64,000 bases of DNA from Lactarius indigo. Lineage: Eukaryota; Basidiomycota; Agaricomycetes; Russulales; Russulaceae. The notes beneath the pieces were generated by a model. It had not been told where the DNA came from. It did not search any database and worked only from the letters and a program-made list of their open reading frames with translations. Each line of letters opens with the position of its first letter. The first letter of the stretch is position 1. Positions 1 to 10,800 of this stretch are shown piece after piece. The stretch lies in NCBI GenBank assembly GCA_025766275.1, contig JAFKAC010000029.1, positions 675,838 to 739,837 of the forward strand. The letters are read 5' to 3'. The position numbers were made by a program, and so were the translations under genes.

Positions 1-2
1 TT

Positions 3-1388
3 CCTTTGCCCGTCAAACACCGGCGAGCCATCATCTGCGCGAAGGCCATCGATCCAACACATATTCCTGGAGCGATTGTTATCCTCAATTTTCTTCTGTC
101 TCGAGACCAATATCGTGGCCCGCTGTCTGCTGAAGTTTTGCGGATCGTGAAAGGCTGGGGCAACAACAGTGGCGAAAACACTAGTTTGATTGCACAAGCT
201 ACGACCGCTTATATTCTAGCGAGGGCCCAACTTCGCGATGACTCTTGGTTTACCCTTGCCTCTAATGAACTAGGCGTCCCAGAAACCATCCTCCGAGACC
301 ATGCCTCAAACGGTGACAGCGTGTCACTTGCCATCTTGATTCACATATTTCGCCTGCAGTTCAACCTTTTCCGGAATCAGCCCTGGCTGCGGGACGAGTT
401 CTCGAATGTTCTAGAAGCTACTTCGAAATTCAATGTGCAAGATACGACACTTTGGCTGCAGCACGAATTCTGTGCACTCTGGAACCAAATCGTTCTCAAA
501 GCGCAGAACGACGACGATCGGTGGATCGCGTGGTATATTCTCAGACCTATTCGTAACGTTTACACTGCTCTACACCGAGATACCGATTTTTCCCCAACAC
601 GATTCTCCACCTCCATTCGCGATCATGACCAAATTCTGTGGCGACCATCTTCTTATTCATTGTGCAACGTCCCTAGCCATCACCCGGACTCGACATCCCA
701 CACCCATGATGTCTCAGAAGCCTCCAAAACCTCTGCTCACTCTGTCCTGTGTGATGACGATGCACTAATCCCTGTTTACCTTGACAACACCCTCGGTATG
801 CCTTCCTCGTCCGTACCAAATCCACATTGTGTTGACGAAAATCTCACAGATGCACCGTCGCTCCACGATAAGGTCACTGTTCCAAAGTCGTTTCACCCTG
901 CTCATCAGACCACCACTAGAAACCATCATGTTTCTATCACTTCACTAGACACAGCCCCTGCCGACTCATCTGCTAGAATTGCGCTGCCTCCCGTCCCTGA
1001 AACGCTTGAAACTTCGGCGTCCCTCCCTTCTCTTCCCCCAACATCCCCTCCCAGTGCCGTTGGCCTTGAGTACAGTGCATACCCCCAGACTTATTCCGAT
1101 TCACCCGAATTCGTGTCTTCACCGCCTTGGCAAGAACCCCATCCCTCAATGCCAACGTCCCCTACTTCCGGCGGTGCCCCCTCACAACCTACTTCCCCAT
1201 GTGATCCGAGTACCGCTGCCGAATGCGAGGGTACCTCCAAGGCTGCCTTGCGCAACGACAAGGACATACTTGACTCCACACCGGTGAATCTCGCAAGCAG
1301 TGTGGCTATTACAGAGCTTCCACCACAGCCACGCTCGCCGTCATCAGTTACAGTTCCCTCACCTATGGCGTGTAGCCAGATTGTCTGA
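3..1388 (+). CDS. DUF6535-family protein, C-terminal part
   Basis: Open from the left edge of the window with no ATG near it, so the 5' part (the membrane-spanning DUF6535 domain) lies outside. The visible protein has an alpha-helical first ~190 residues, including the segment LWLQHEFCALWNQIV and a following ILRPIRNVYTALH stretch. These are characteristic of the region after the DUF6535 domain in agaricomycete proteins. The last ~260 residues are low-complexity Ser/Pro/Thr-rich with HPDSTSHTHDVSEA, which again recurs in this family. The function of these proteins is unknown. A second, complete member lies at 46379-48650 in the opposite orientation. The frame ends with TGA at 1386-1388. Confidence is good for family membership and low for role. 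Confidence 0.72.
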   Translation, partial: PLPVKHRRAIICAKAIDPTHIPGAIVILNFLLSRDQYRGPLSAEVLRIVKGWGNNSGENTSLIAQATTAYILARAQLRDDSWFTLASNELGVPETILRDHASNGDSVSLAILIHIFRLQFNLFRNQPWLRDEFSNVLEATSKFNVQDTTLWLQHEFCALWNQIVLKAQNDDDRWIAWYILRPIRNVYTALHRDTDFSPTRFSTSIRDHDQILWRPSSYSLCNVPSHHPDSTSHTHDVSEASKTSAHSVLCDDDALIPVYLDNTLGMPSSSVPNPHCVDENLTDAPSLHDKVTVPKSFHPAHQTTTRNHHVSITSLDTAPADSSARIALPPVPETLETSASLPSLPPTSPPSAVGLEYSAYPQTYSDSPEFVSSPPWQEPHPSMPTSPTSGGAPSQPTSPCDPSTAAECEGTSKAALRNDKDILDSTPVNLASSVAITELPPQPRSPSSVTVPSPMACSQIV

Positions 1389-2021
1389 TGTATGTCGATA
1401 GCCATACGATATATATAGTGCGGCGAATATGCGAAACTGTGATCAGACTGGGAAATTCCTTTTGAGATGTGTGATCTGCAGCGAACGAACGCCCAAGGCA
1501 TGTTAGCCATTTTTATACTTGGGGTGTCATACCGGCTCCGGCATTGGACTGCTGCTTCGCGCAGACGCTATGTCAGAATGTGGAGCTACCGCCATGGGGC
1601 GTATGCGGATGCACGACAATTATGATGACGCGTGTTCTGCGATGACTTGTTAGGCCGAATGTCTGAATCAGAGGATTGGGAGGAAAGGGACCTTCCATCC
1701 TGCTAATGTTCCTAATTTTTCTGCGCTTCCGCCTAGTACCAGTAAAGTTGCAGGCTTTGGGCCCATTTGTGTCTACCGGCAGGTGTAACAGCTCGAGAGG
1801 CTGCTTTCGGAATGCATGATCAGGAATTTTCAATGGTTTTGGTGGGCAGATGAAAGAATGTCTGACAGACGCAGTGTCGACCCGTGATGATTGCAAGGCC
1901 GAACAAAAAAGTATACAGATGAACCACAAGACGAGAGGGAAAACAAAGCAGTAATATATCGCAATAGTAGATACTAACGATCCAAAGTCCATAGCTATAA
2001 AGTTAAAGTTATTAAACCAAC
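1389..2021. other. Intergenic, convergent 3' ends
   Basis: This lies between the stop of the plus-strand DUF6535 gene and the stop of the minus-strand gene at 2022. A 150-codon minus-strand frame (1573-2025) begins with a hydrophobic stretch but opens on GTG in the neighbour's stop region and resembles no family I know. I do not call it a gene. Confidence 0.4.
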
Positions 2022-3755
2022 TCACTCGCGCCCTCGAACCGTCATACTCCGCCTCATCTTGGCAAGCACACTGGATCGAGGATATGTCTGATTGGGGCTG
2101 ACTGGACTATGTGGTGACGTTTCGGGTCTGGGATCCTCGCGCACCGGACGGAGCCCAGACAGAATCCTCAATCCAGTCTGAGGGGAGCGGAAGCGCATAC
2201 TCCGACGAACGAGTAGACGTGAGCGCGGGAGGACTGGATAGTCGTAGACCTCAATGGACGGCCGGGAGATGAACTCGAATGCTGACGACGTCGTGGACCC
2301 CTTTCGTGATAAGCCAGGTAGGCTCACACCCTCGCCAATGGCCTCCAACTGATCGAGAAGGTATGTGACGTATGCTGGCATCGGCTCTTCTTCTATGTCA
2401 GCGCTCAGTGCGGCAAGAAGCTCCTCATCGGACAGATGAGGTGGGACATAAATGTCGGCAAAGCCGGGCCACGAGTAAAGCGAGGAGTCGTCCAGAGGAG
2501 TGTCTAGCGAGACCGTTGTGTCTGTAGGTAAAGACGGTTCGTATTCGGGCGAACCCAGGTCAAGTTTGTCCGGGCGCCGCTGCTGTTGCGGTAATACGGG
2601 AGGACTGTGTGGAGGAAGGGTTGGGCCAGAAGGCTGCGGACGGACGTCGTACTGAGTTGAAGGGAAGGAATTCAACTTGATCGGCTCCCGGAGAGTAGAG
2701 GCCAGAGGCCATGTTCGCAACTGTGGGGGCTCAACGTCCCGTTTGGAGATCAGACGAGGATGACCAAGGGGGGGCGGGGCCTTGTGTTGGGTGGAAAATG
2801 TAGTTGTCCGTGTAGGAGAATGTGCGAAGAAATATGCCAAGTTGGCGTCCCGTCGAGTTTTCCGCACAGGGGGCTGGACGGCGTCTAGCGGAACTGAATT
2901 ACCAACCAGAGGACCCGCACGAGAGAGCTCCGCCTCTGTCGCGGTGATCCAGCGCTCCGCCAACCATCGGGTGCGGAGCAGTGCCTGGTGTGTTGCTCGA
3001 TCCGTAGTTTCATCCTGAATAAGCTCGCGCACCTCCGCAAGGCGTGCCTTGGCGTCATTAACACGAAGCTCGAGTTGCCTTACGGCATACTGGGATGAAG
3101 GTTTCGGTGGAAAAAGTCGCTCATACTCTGCAGGTCTCCTGAGAGAGGCTGCGAGGGCAGACTCGTCGCGTGAATACTGCTGTTGTCGACGCATTCGGAG
3201 GTTCGCACGTCGCTGCAGAGCAAGGCGCGAGGGAAGGTCAGAGGTTGGAGCGGATGGGGACCGGGGGCGAATCAAAGAAGTATCAGGAGACTCGAGGGTG
3301 GATGAAGCATGCAGTGGTTTGGCAGATGCTATGGAAGGGTACCCGAATGTGTGACTGGTATCCGACGTTCTGTTGGCGCGTGTGAACTAGCCACATGGAC
3401 ATAGGGGATAATGGACGCACAGCAAAACAGAGAGACGAGTGCCATTCGGTCTTGGTTCGACCTGAAGCTCGTTGGTACATTCCTATGGACATTAATGAGC
3501 GGCAATTCACATAACAGAGAACATCCCACAGACTCTTAACACAACCGCAGGTCCTTCCTCTGCAACTAACTTGAGGCTAGGTGGCCGCTGAGGGCGCATC
3601 GAGCGTTGGTTGCTAGCTAGGAGGAATGAGGTATTGTGTGATGCCGGCTGGCGTGGACGCGGACGCGGACGAAGGGACCCTGGACGCGGGGAAGGTGGTG
3701 TAGGTGTAGAAGATAATTCTTGCTCATAAGATTCGACTATTTTCCGGACGTTCAT
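2022..3755 (-). CDS. Uncharacterised low-complexity protein
   Basis: Three exons give one open frame of 546 aa: 3755-3534, 3482-3429 and 3386-2022. The introns are 51 nt (gtctgt..catag) and 42 nt (gttttg..gctag), both phase 0. The start is the ATG in MNVRKIVESYEQEL. I recognise no domain. Visible features are a basic Arg/Pro-rich N-terminus, a predicted coiled-coil around residues 150-210 (an Arg/Glu/Ala-rich segment with YAVRQLELRVNDAKARLAEV), and a long disordered Ser/Pro middle. An acidic patch with LSDEELLAALSADIEEE follows, then an Arg-rich tail. The middle exon is the least certain part; an unspliced or differently spliced 5' end is possible. The gene is convergent with the partial DUF6535 gene. 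It is probably a nuclear or cytoskeletal scaffold-like protein, but that is only inference from composition. Confidence 0.55.
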
Positions 3756-4450
3756 GATTGTAAGATGGTATCATTCAAACTGGAAAGCGATTGTTTTTTT
3801 TGCTTTTTTTTTTTCAAAAAAAGAGAGCTTTTCGATTGGAAAATTTGGGGCAAGGTTGAAATGTTGTCGAGTTGAAACGAGCGTCGTAGTCTGCAAAGGA
3901 CGAAGGAGAGTGGTGGGAACGTGTCAATGGTGGGCAAATGGAAAAGGCAAACCCATGGATTATGTAATTCTCAGTACACTATCCAAACGGACCGTTCGTA
4001 CTAGCCCACCTTCAGCTTTAGCACCGTTGCGCTATGCACTCCTGGTTTCTGATCCCACCGGCACTTGCATTGAGCCGGATGACAAGAGGACGACTGCTAT
4101 TCTCACTGGTATGGTAGATCGTGGCTTCAAGCTTCAAAGTTCAAGAAACTGCGGCTCCTATCTTGCTAGGGAGGCGATCAATGCTCATTAACCCAACAGG
4201 TCTTCCATTATGTTGTAGTCATGTCGCCCACATGGACTATGCTGTATTCTACAGAGTTTGGACTCGGATAATTGCAGAGAACTTGTCATTCGCAAACCGT
4301 ACTCTCCACCGTTCTACCTTCGAGGTTTACGGAGACAGCATGCCACTTCGGGACATCATTCATGGCCCTTTGGATCGAAATACTTCAATATTAGTGTCTT
4401 ATTTCGTGTTCAAAAATTACTTTTCTTACGGAACAGCATGACTTCTGCGA
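3756..4450. other. Intergenic, no supported gene
   Basis: This contains the promoter side of the minus gene starting at 3755, including an A/T tract near 3793-3825, then scattered short frames. A plus-strand frame to 4191 and an overlapping one to 4441 have no recognisable domain and no consistent splice joins. Confidence 0.4.
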
Positions 4451-5220
4451 CGTATGGACCCAGATCGTTTGGATGGCGATGACCGCCTGTGGTCACCATT
4501 CGATCATGACACCCACGAATCTTCGCAATAATTACATCGCTTTACAACCATTCCTGCCTCGACAGCCGTCTCTACCAATGCAAACGGCGGCGAGCTCTTA
4601 TTTTCCTCTCACCCTCCATGCAGTATCTTCGACCATCGCCTTACGTCACATGCTCAAAGATGCCGTTGCCGTTGAGGCAGCTCCACCATCCCAATCGTAG
4701 CTCCCCACCAAGTTGTCCTACCGAGTGGCCACCTGTTTGCCAATCCCCGTCTTGTGGTGTCTCCCCCGCAACTCATAGCAGGGCTTACAGAATACGACTC
4801 GTTACTGTCTCCCTCGCTCAAATTATATTCACCCCCTCAAATTCTCAGGTAAATGCTAACGGCCGCTGACTTTCCTGATTTGGTGATCTCCGCATCTAAT
4901 CTAGGAGTTGGGAGTCACCCTTCCCCGGAACTGGCAAGAACTGACATCTGTCGGAATGATTACCCACTCCACCTCTGATATTCCCTCGACCCCATCGACC
5001 CGGTTCTCAGTCACGTACTCCCAACGGCCCCGCAACTGTCCTCGGAACCTCCCGCATCTCGGTCCAATCGTGCGCGTTGTAATTCCGAATCTTCTCCTTC
5101 AATTTCGGCCACCCTTCCATCCATCACCACTTCTCATGAGCGCGATGCCATTTCCGACTCCAAGCTCCCACAAACGGCGAAGAGCCAGAGGGTGTATGTA
5201 GGCACAAAATCACCCCGTTT
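4451..5220 (+). pseudogene. Decayed Ser/Pro-rich gene
   Basis: Reading the plus strand gives a short frame from ATG at about 4452 (MDPDRLDGDD..) that stops, then a long Ser/Pro/Thr-rich frame interrupted by an in-frame TGA near 4677. A good intron follows (gtaaat..tctag, about 4850-4904), then another Ser-rich stretch again broken by stops. The pattern of a preserved intron with scattered nonsense codons fits a dead gene, possibly a disordered regulator. I cannot name the parent family. Confidence 0.35.
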
Positions 5221-5773
5221 CATTATCACTCGCCAATGTCATGCCTCCTTCAAATTGCGGCCATCAGCCCCAATACAACAGCAGACCCCGCACGGTCCTC
5301 CGAAGACATTATTCCAACCTAGATTACCCGGTTTACCTTGTTTCGTTTCTGAATTACTAATATTTCCGCGAGTCAATTTTTCAACCTACAGTGAGCAATA
5401 TCAAATATATATGTCGCGCTTTGGGGTTCGCATCGCGGTGGGGAGGGCTGAGTGCTCTCCGCACCTCGGCCCACTTTGCACTTTGTGTCTTTGTGATCTA
5501 CCACAATACCTCGGTGCAGGGAAGCTGCGAGATCAGGTTGTACTCACGCTGAATGGGCGCTCGAGGGACACCTGGAACGCAGACATGACATCGTGTCTAA
5601 TCGGTTTATTGACAGCGCTAAAGCTTGAAGCGTAAGAGCCTGCCCTAATTACGCTACAATACAGCTTGCGTCTGTGCAGACTAGCTGCGTAACAAGTTCA
5701 AATGGGTATCGTATATCGTATGCATCATGGATATCATAAAGATCATAAAATCTCGTCAAACACGTTACCGATT
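5221..5773. other. Intergenic, nothing recognised
   Basis: Only short overlapping frames on both strands. A run of near-repeats (atcgtatatcgtatgcatcatggatatc) lies at about 5707-5734. No RNA gene or transposon end is visible. Confidence 0.4.
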
Positions 5774-6911
5774 CTAACCGCGGCGAAGCACAAGATTGCG
5801 GAGACCGGCGCCTAACTTCCGTACCCCGCGCACAATACTCCCTCGTTTCTCCGAGCCACGGGGCGCCACGCCTTCCTCCTCTTCTCTTCGTTGCGAGAGT
5901 GCGATGCGCAATTCTATTTCCCCGCTCAACGACCATCCAGATGTCGTTGATCTACGCGGGCGTGTGAATTCGAAACTAGGCCGTCCATGCGGTGGTGATG
6001 ATAGCGATTGTCCTTTCTCCGCCGGTGTGACAGGACTCGGAGCGGAGCTCGGAGTTGTTGGTGTGTCGGGGCGCGAAACAGTTACCCCATTGCTGAGGTG
6101 GGGACGAATGGCCGTATAGTACGGTCGACTCGGGTGACCAAGACGCACGGGCGAAACAGGTGTGGGAAGCGGTGGCGGCACATCGAGCACCCGCGATCGC
6201 AGAGAACGCTTAGATTTTTCGCCTGGAAAAGTCATGTGGTGCTTCCTGCGCAGCGTACGAGTGGGTGGCGTGAGGAGTGGAGGGAGTGAAAAGGGGTGTG
6301 CAGCATGCTTGACATCCCTCGAGACTGGTGCAGTATGGGGGGGGCCTGAGGAGACGATGGTCGTGGTCATAATGGGATACTGAGTTGGAACGACGACAGT
6401 TGCGGCTGGTAACCCACGGCGGATCCGCAGTGCGCTGGGCTTCCGCGGATGATCAGCATCTGAGCCACGGGGGGCTCCTCTAGTTGCTCTAACGACCCCG
6501 TTCCGGTCAGATTGAACATCAGGTTGGGCGGCAGGCGCCGGTTTCGTAGGACTATCGAGAGCATCGGTAGTAACAGACGGCCTAAAACCAGCCTTCGGAC
6601 CAGAGGGGGCCATCGGTGGTGCTTGGATCTGTCGATCTTCGCGCCTTAAATTGCATGCGTCGACTGTCCGGACAGCTTTACTGGGGCTGCTGATGCGCCG
6701 GCTACGACGTGGAGTCGCGGCCTTGAACGCCGACGTTGCATCGGGAGATGTCCACGTACACCAAAGGCACAAGGGAATATACACGTTTGAGAAACCACAG
6801 CGCTCACAGGTAAACAAGGGGCGGTTCGCGGGGACCAAGTCTAGCTCTGGTAAGGAAGTCGATTTTGCTAGATGCTATGTAGATAAGTGCGAGATCGATG
6901 TCAAGCGGCAT
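5774..6911 (-). CDS. CxxC zinc-knuckle, disordered protein
   Basis: The main frame runs 6838-5774 and carries a four-cysteine motif near its start (CERCGFSNVYIPLCLWC), which looks like a small zinc ribbon. It is followed by about 300 residues of Ser/Pro/Arg-rich, probably disordered sequence. A conserved-looking C-terminus has a helical segment with ELRIALSQRREEEEG and a basic end (GAGLRNLVLRRG). This layout recurs in uncharacterised basidiomycete proteins. The frame has no ATG upstream of the motif. The plausible start at 6911 (MPLDIDLA..) lies one frame off, and I see no GT donor that would bridge it, so either a one-base indel near 6870 or a non-obvious intron is present. The gene is divergent from GET4, with about 400 bp between them. 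Confidence 0.5.
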
Positions 6912-7314
6912 GGACGCAGGATAGTTTCAAAAGACACTGACGGGCTTATACCGTTTCCACTCACGTCGTAGAAACCGACCACGGCACATCAAGTCGTCAT
7001 TAACGCGGGCACCAGACTGCATTGCAAGCTATCGTTTCCTTTTTGCGATATATGAGAGACTGTCGGAAAGGGTGAGGGAGGGGGGTCAAAAGGTAGAGGG
7101 TCTTTTGTACAACGTGGAATCGGTGCGGGGAAAGGTAGGCCCACCGCAAAGAGCGCGGACGGGCACCCACGTATTGAGGACATGTGCCCGTCACGGTGCC
7201 AGTGTAACCCAACACATCGCATCAATTTCGGGTTATCGAATACTTATCTAATTAATTCAATCCCCGCCTATGTGCCTATCACCATCTCCGATTCCCACTA
7301 ACTTATCCTGAAAT
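6912..7314. promoter_or_regulatory. Shared divergent promoter region
   Basis: About 400 bp separate the probable start at 6911 (minus) from the GET4 ATG at 7315 (plus). No gene is visible. The region probably holds both promoters, but I cannot identify specific elements. Confidence 0.35.
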
Positions 7315-8611
7315 ATGTCGAGCACAGGCTCTTCCAGGGCTCTTGACGCAATCCTTCCTCTCGTCGCAGCCGGTCAGCCTTACGAGGCCCATCAAAAAGC
7401 GCGTACATTCGCCGCGCGATACACAAAGTCCGGCGCTCACGCAGTCACGATCGATGTTCTCTTCCAATCCGCGCGTGAACTCTTAAAGGCCGGAAACCCA
7501 GGTTCCGGCACTGACCTTACGCTATTGCTTCTCGAGTCATATGAGCGTGCAAACGAACCGGTCGGCGACGTGAGCAGGGGTGTGTACATCGTCACCGTGG
7601 CAGCGAGATGCAAGCAAGAGTCCCATACAATCTGACTTTTGTCCAGGCCGGATAACACAGCTCATTGCGTTGGTGGGCCCCTCCGGTGCCTGGCGAAAGA
7701 GTATCATCGACAGAGCCGTTGCGTCCGTTTTCCAGTCCCCTTTTTTCTCGCGATTGGATTCTAAGCTCTTGCAGGTGGTCCGCGAAACGAGGTGGATATC
7801 CTGCCGGCGATCCTGCCCTGCAACACTACATCGGCGATCTCTTGCACAAAGGTAGATTGAAGCAGATGTGATATAGCCAACTGCGATAACGGTTTAATAC
7901 CAGAAAGTGACTTTGTCGGGGCTGAGTCCCATCTCCTTGCCGCTGGTACCCGCGATAGCGCGCGCTTGCTCGCTCAAGTATACTTCGATTGGGCCAAGGC
8001 GAGCAATTCCCTGGAGTCCCATGCAGGAACCTTCGCACTACGTGCCGTCCTCCCGTACGCCACCCATTCATGCACTTTGCTATCACGATTCATTATTTGT
8101 AGGTATCTACTCAATGGAAACATTCTTGCCGCACGCACATTCCTTGGCGCCTTCATTTCCTATGTTTCTTCCTCTGGAACGGCCCTTCCTATCGGCTCCA
8201 CAGGCGATGAGATTACCTTTACTCCTGATCCCTTATTAAACTTTGCGCAACTTGCCGTGCGCTCTGTGCAACGTGCCGCGGGTGCGCAGAACAGGACCGC
8301 AAGGGAAGCCTGGATACGTCTCTGTGGGACCTATCAGTCTCGATCCGCTTTGCTTGCCCAGCCGGAGATCCGGGTGGTTTGTGAAATCGACGCGTTCATC
8401 TACTGGATTGACATTGACACGAAGTTCGTAGGTGTTGGATGAATTGGGGACGCTGTATTTTGATCTTCAGCCCCCGCGCACGGCGAACGCAAACCCATTC
8501 GGTGACATAATGTCTTCGTTGTTTGGTGGTGCTCCCGGCTCCAGCGTCGGTGCCACGGCGCCACGCACTATTACTCCCGGTGTTGCTCGTGCACAACTCG
8601 CGCTTGATTGA
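7315..8611 (+). CDS. GET4: Get4, GET/TRC pathway component
   Basis: Six exons give 339 aa: 7315-7579, 7647-7722, 7775-7851, 7904-8054, 8103-8373 and 8432-8611. All introns are 48-67 nt GT-AG. The protein is the Get4 alpha-helical repeat protein. Diagnostic segments are the LLKAGNPGSGTDLTLLLLES block, GPSGAWRKSIIDRAV, the GGYPAGDPALQHYIGDLL block, the LAAGTRDSARLLAQVYFDWA block and the C-terminal ELGTLYFDL. In yeast, Get4 binds Get5 and Get3 and passes tail-anchored membrane proteins to the GET insertion route at the ER. It acts in the cytosol. Length and motif order match the family. The last exon ends in a Gly/Pro/Ala tail (NPFGDIMSSLFGG). It is divergent from the CxxC protein. The call is firm. 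Confidence 0.93.
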
Positions 8612-9125
8612 GAGGCCCCGGGAGGTTTCGAGACCCGAGACCCGGTTGATGTATCTGTACCGAGTCATGTTGTATTGAGAAGTAACCAATGCCCTCGCTG
8701 CTATATAGCACCTGTGATGCCAAGTCGGGCCGCCGAAACTGTCTATTGCCGTAGTGCCCCGGGCCCCGCACGGGGAGTCATAAAGTGCTCGGCGCCCAGC
8801 ACTCTAATAGTCTTTCCGCCCTCATATCTGAGAAACGTTTTAGTGTCAGTGACTCCTCCGTCTATCGGTTTCCATAGCCAAACTGGACACATTCGGAGTC
8901 CAGTGGTGTGCCACTACAACTCCTTTTCCTTTTAAGCCCGTCATCACTCAGGTGCCATTGTTTACGATCCATAGAGTATTTCCGAGCCGTGCACGATGTA
9001 AGCTTCTGGTCAACCAACTTTGCCCGATGAATATTCTAATCACGATCCGCTACTCAACGTACTCAAACGTTGGTGACAGGGTGGCGGGGTCGGCACGCCT
9101 ATCTTTCCGGCGCCTAACGCATACT
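8612..9125. other. Intergenic / 5' region of F-box gene
   Basis: This lies between the GET4 stop and the chosen F-box start. An in-frame ATG at 9027 would extend the F-box protein by 33 residues of unconserved-looking sequence. Otherwise nothing was recognised. Confidence 0.4.
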
Positions 9126-10757
9126 ATGCGACGCGTCAAGGCAAAATTTCGTTCACATTCGCCTCCCGAGCCGCAGCGACCACCACCCTCAGAGCCGCCA
9201 CCAAGACCCGCATCAGATGGCCCCCCAGTGGCCGTGGCCTCCCCAATCTCGCGTGTACCGGCGGAACTCCTCATGGAAATATTCACTCACGTCCCACGCA
9301 TGGAGTTCGAGGAGTCCCTCCGGGCACACGCTGCTGGTGTGCGGCTACGGCCCACCTGGATGTCCATCGCACAAGTCTGCCGCCGTTGGAGAGCGATAGT
9401 GGCCAACTTCAAGGATTTCTGGGCGTATATCCCCCTCCAAACGTCTGCGTACTGGGCGGAGGTATCCCTAGCGCGCTCCTATCCACGCCCCATCTCTTTC
9501 CGTGTCGACTGTTCGACTACACAACCAGAGTGGTATCGGCGTGCGGCACTCTCCGCCCTCCGTGCGGTTGCACGGGCTCAGGAGGTCCACCTTCAGAGCT
9601 CGGCAGCCACGAACCTCGAATTTCGTATGGAGGCGCTACACCTCCTGGGTGGATCCCCTGCTCCGAAGCTCGAGACGTTGAGCATCGATGGAACCATGGC
9701 GCGTAACCTTGTTTTACTCTCCGACGACATCTTCCTCCGCTATCATAACGCCGTCGTCGCATTGCGCTCTCTAACCCTCGCGTATTGTGACGTCCGCCCT
9801 TCTAATGCACTCTTCCATGCACCTTTGGTATCTCTCCACCTCGAGAACTGTCAGGCGGACAGTCTGTTAGAGGTTCTCAGCCGTCTCCCACATCTTCGCA
9901 CACTGATTTTAGAAAGCACGCCATTCCACGATGCCCCCCTTCGCAAGTCATCCAGCGCCGTGGATCTCAGGCAGCTACAGCACCTTGCAATCACGAACGC
10001 ATCTGGTATCATCGCCTTCCTCATAAAGGGCATTCTGACCTCCGCATCCACCTCGCTCTCCATCACATGTACAGACTATGCAGATATAGACGAGCCGCTC
10101 GACGATACTGTCCTTCTTCACATAATCACTTCGACGTTGTCAGCGGTCCTTTCTGCGCACTTCGAACGTGCGCTCGGGGCGGGCTACTCATTTCCTCTCC
10201 TCGAAATCACTTCTCCAAGCAGCGTCTCTAAACGGACACTCACGCTTCGCAACCCCGCATCCGACCTACCCGGCGCTTCCCTGGCGCACCCCGTTCCAGG
10301 AGTGCCTCATCTACAGCTGTCCTTAGCATGGGGTGATGCATCCGCCGACCTCTTCTCCGCATTGCTCTCCGCCCTCCCTGCTGCTGTGTTGCGGCATGTC
10401 CACACGCTGGGCATGCGGGACGATCCTCCGCGCCCGAGTCTGCGCGCTGCCGACGGCCGGTCTCGTCCCCAACTTTTTGCTGAATTCCACGAAAAGGCGC
10501 GTGACGAGGCCGTCCGGGGGCTGCTCGCCATCGTGGGGATGCACGGAGTCCTCCCCGCGCTCCGCGGGGTGTCGCTTGAGGGCATCGACCTTGACAACAC
10601 GGATGTCGACTCGCTAGTGCGTGTGCTGTTGGCCCGTCGGCAGCGTGCATTAGCTGGAGGGCCAATCCGGCTTGCGTTGCGGGATTGTCTTGCGAGCAAG
10701 GGCACGATTCAGGCACTCCGGAATTGTTTGGGATCGGGCGTGGTTGACTGGGGATAA
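9126..10757 (+). CDS. F-box protein with LRR-like C-terminus
   Basis: This is a single-exon frame of 543 aa from ATG 9126; an alternative ATG at 9027 adds 33 aa. After a basic, proline-rich N-terminus comes a typical fungal F-box: ISRVPAELLMEIFTHV, then WMSIAQVCRRWRAIVAN and a Trp-containing FWAYIPL. The rest alternates Leu-rich helices and strands (for example LETLSIDGTM, LRSLTLAYCDV, LVSLHLENC, LRTLILESTPF), consistent with degenerate leucine-rich repeats. Such proteins are expected to be substrate receptors of SCF ubiquitin ligases and are greatly expanded in agaricomycetes; the target cannot be inferred. A transposable element begins 43 bp after the stop and may supply the 3' end of the transcript. 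Confidence 0.78.
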   Translation: MRRVKAKFRSHSPPEPQRPPPSEPPPRPASDGPPVAVASPISRVPAELLMEIFTHVPRMEFEESLRAHAAGVRLRPTWMSIAQVCRRWRAIVANFKDFWAYIPLQTSAYWAEVSLARSYPRPISFRVDCSTTQPEWYRRAALSALRAVARAQEVHLQSSAATNLEFRMEALHLLGGSPAPKLETLSIDGTMARNLVLLSDDIFLRYHNAVVALRSLTLAYCDVRPSNALFHAPLVSLHLENCQADSLLEVLSRLPHLRTLILESTPFHDAPLRKSSSAVDLRQLQHLAITNASGIIAFLIKGILTSASTSLSITCTDYADIDEPLDDTVLLHIITSTLSAVLSAHFERALGAGYSFPLLEITSPSSVSKRTLTLRNPASDLPGASLAHPVPGVPHLQLSLAWGDASADLFSALLSALPAAVLRHVHTLGMRDDPPRPSLRAADGRSRPQLFAEFHEKARDEAVRGLLAIVGMHGVLPALRGVSLEGIDLDNTDVDSLVRVLLARRQRALAGGPIRLALRDCLASKGTIQALRNCLGSGVVDWG

Positions 10758-10800
10758 GTAATGCAGAATAGACGCGGTTCGTGTGCGAGTCTTTCAGTTA

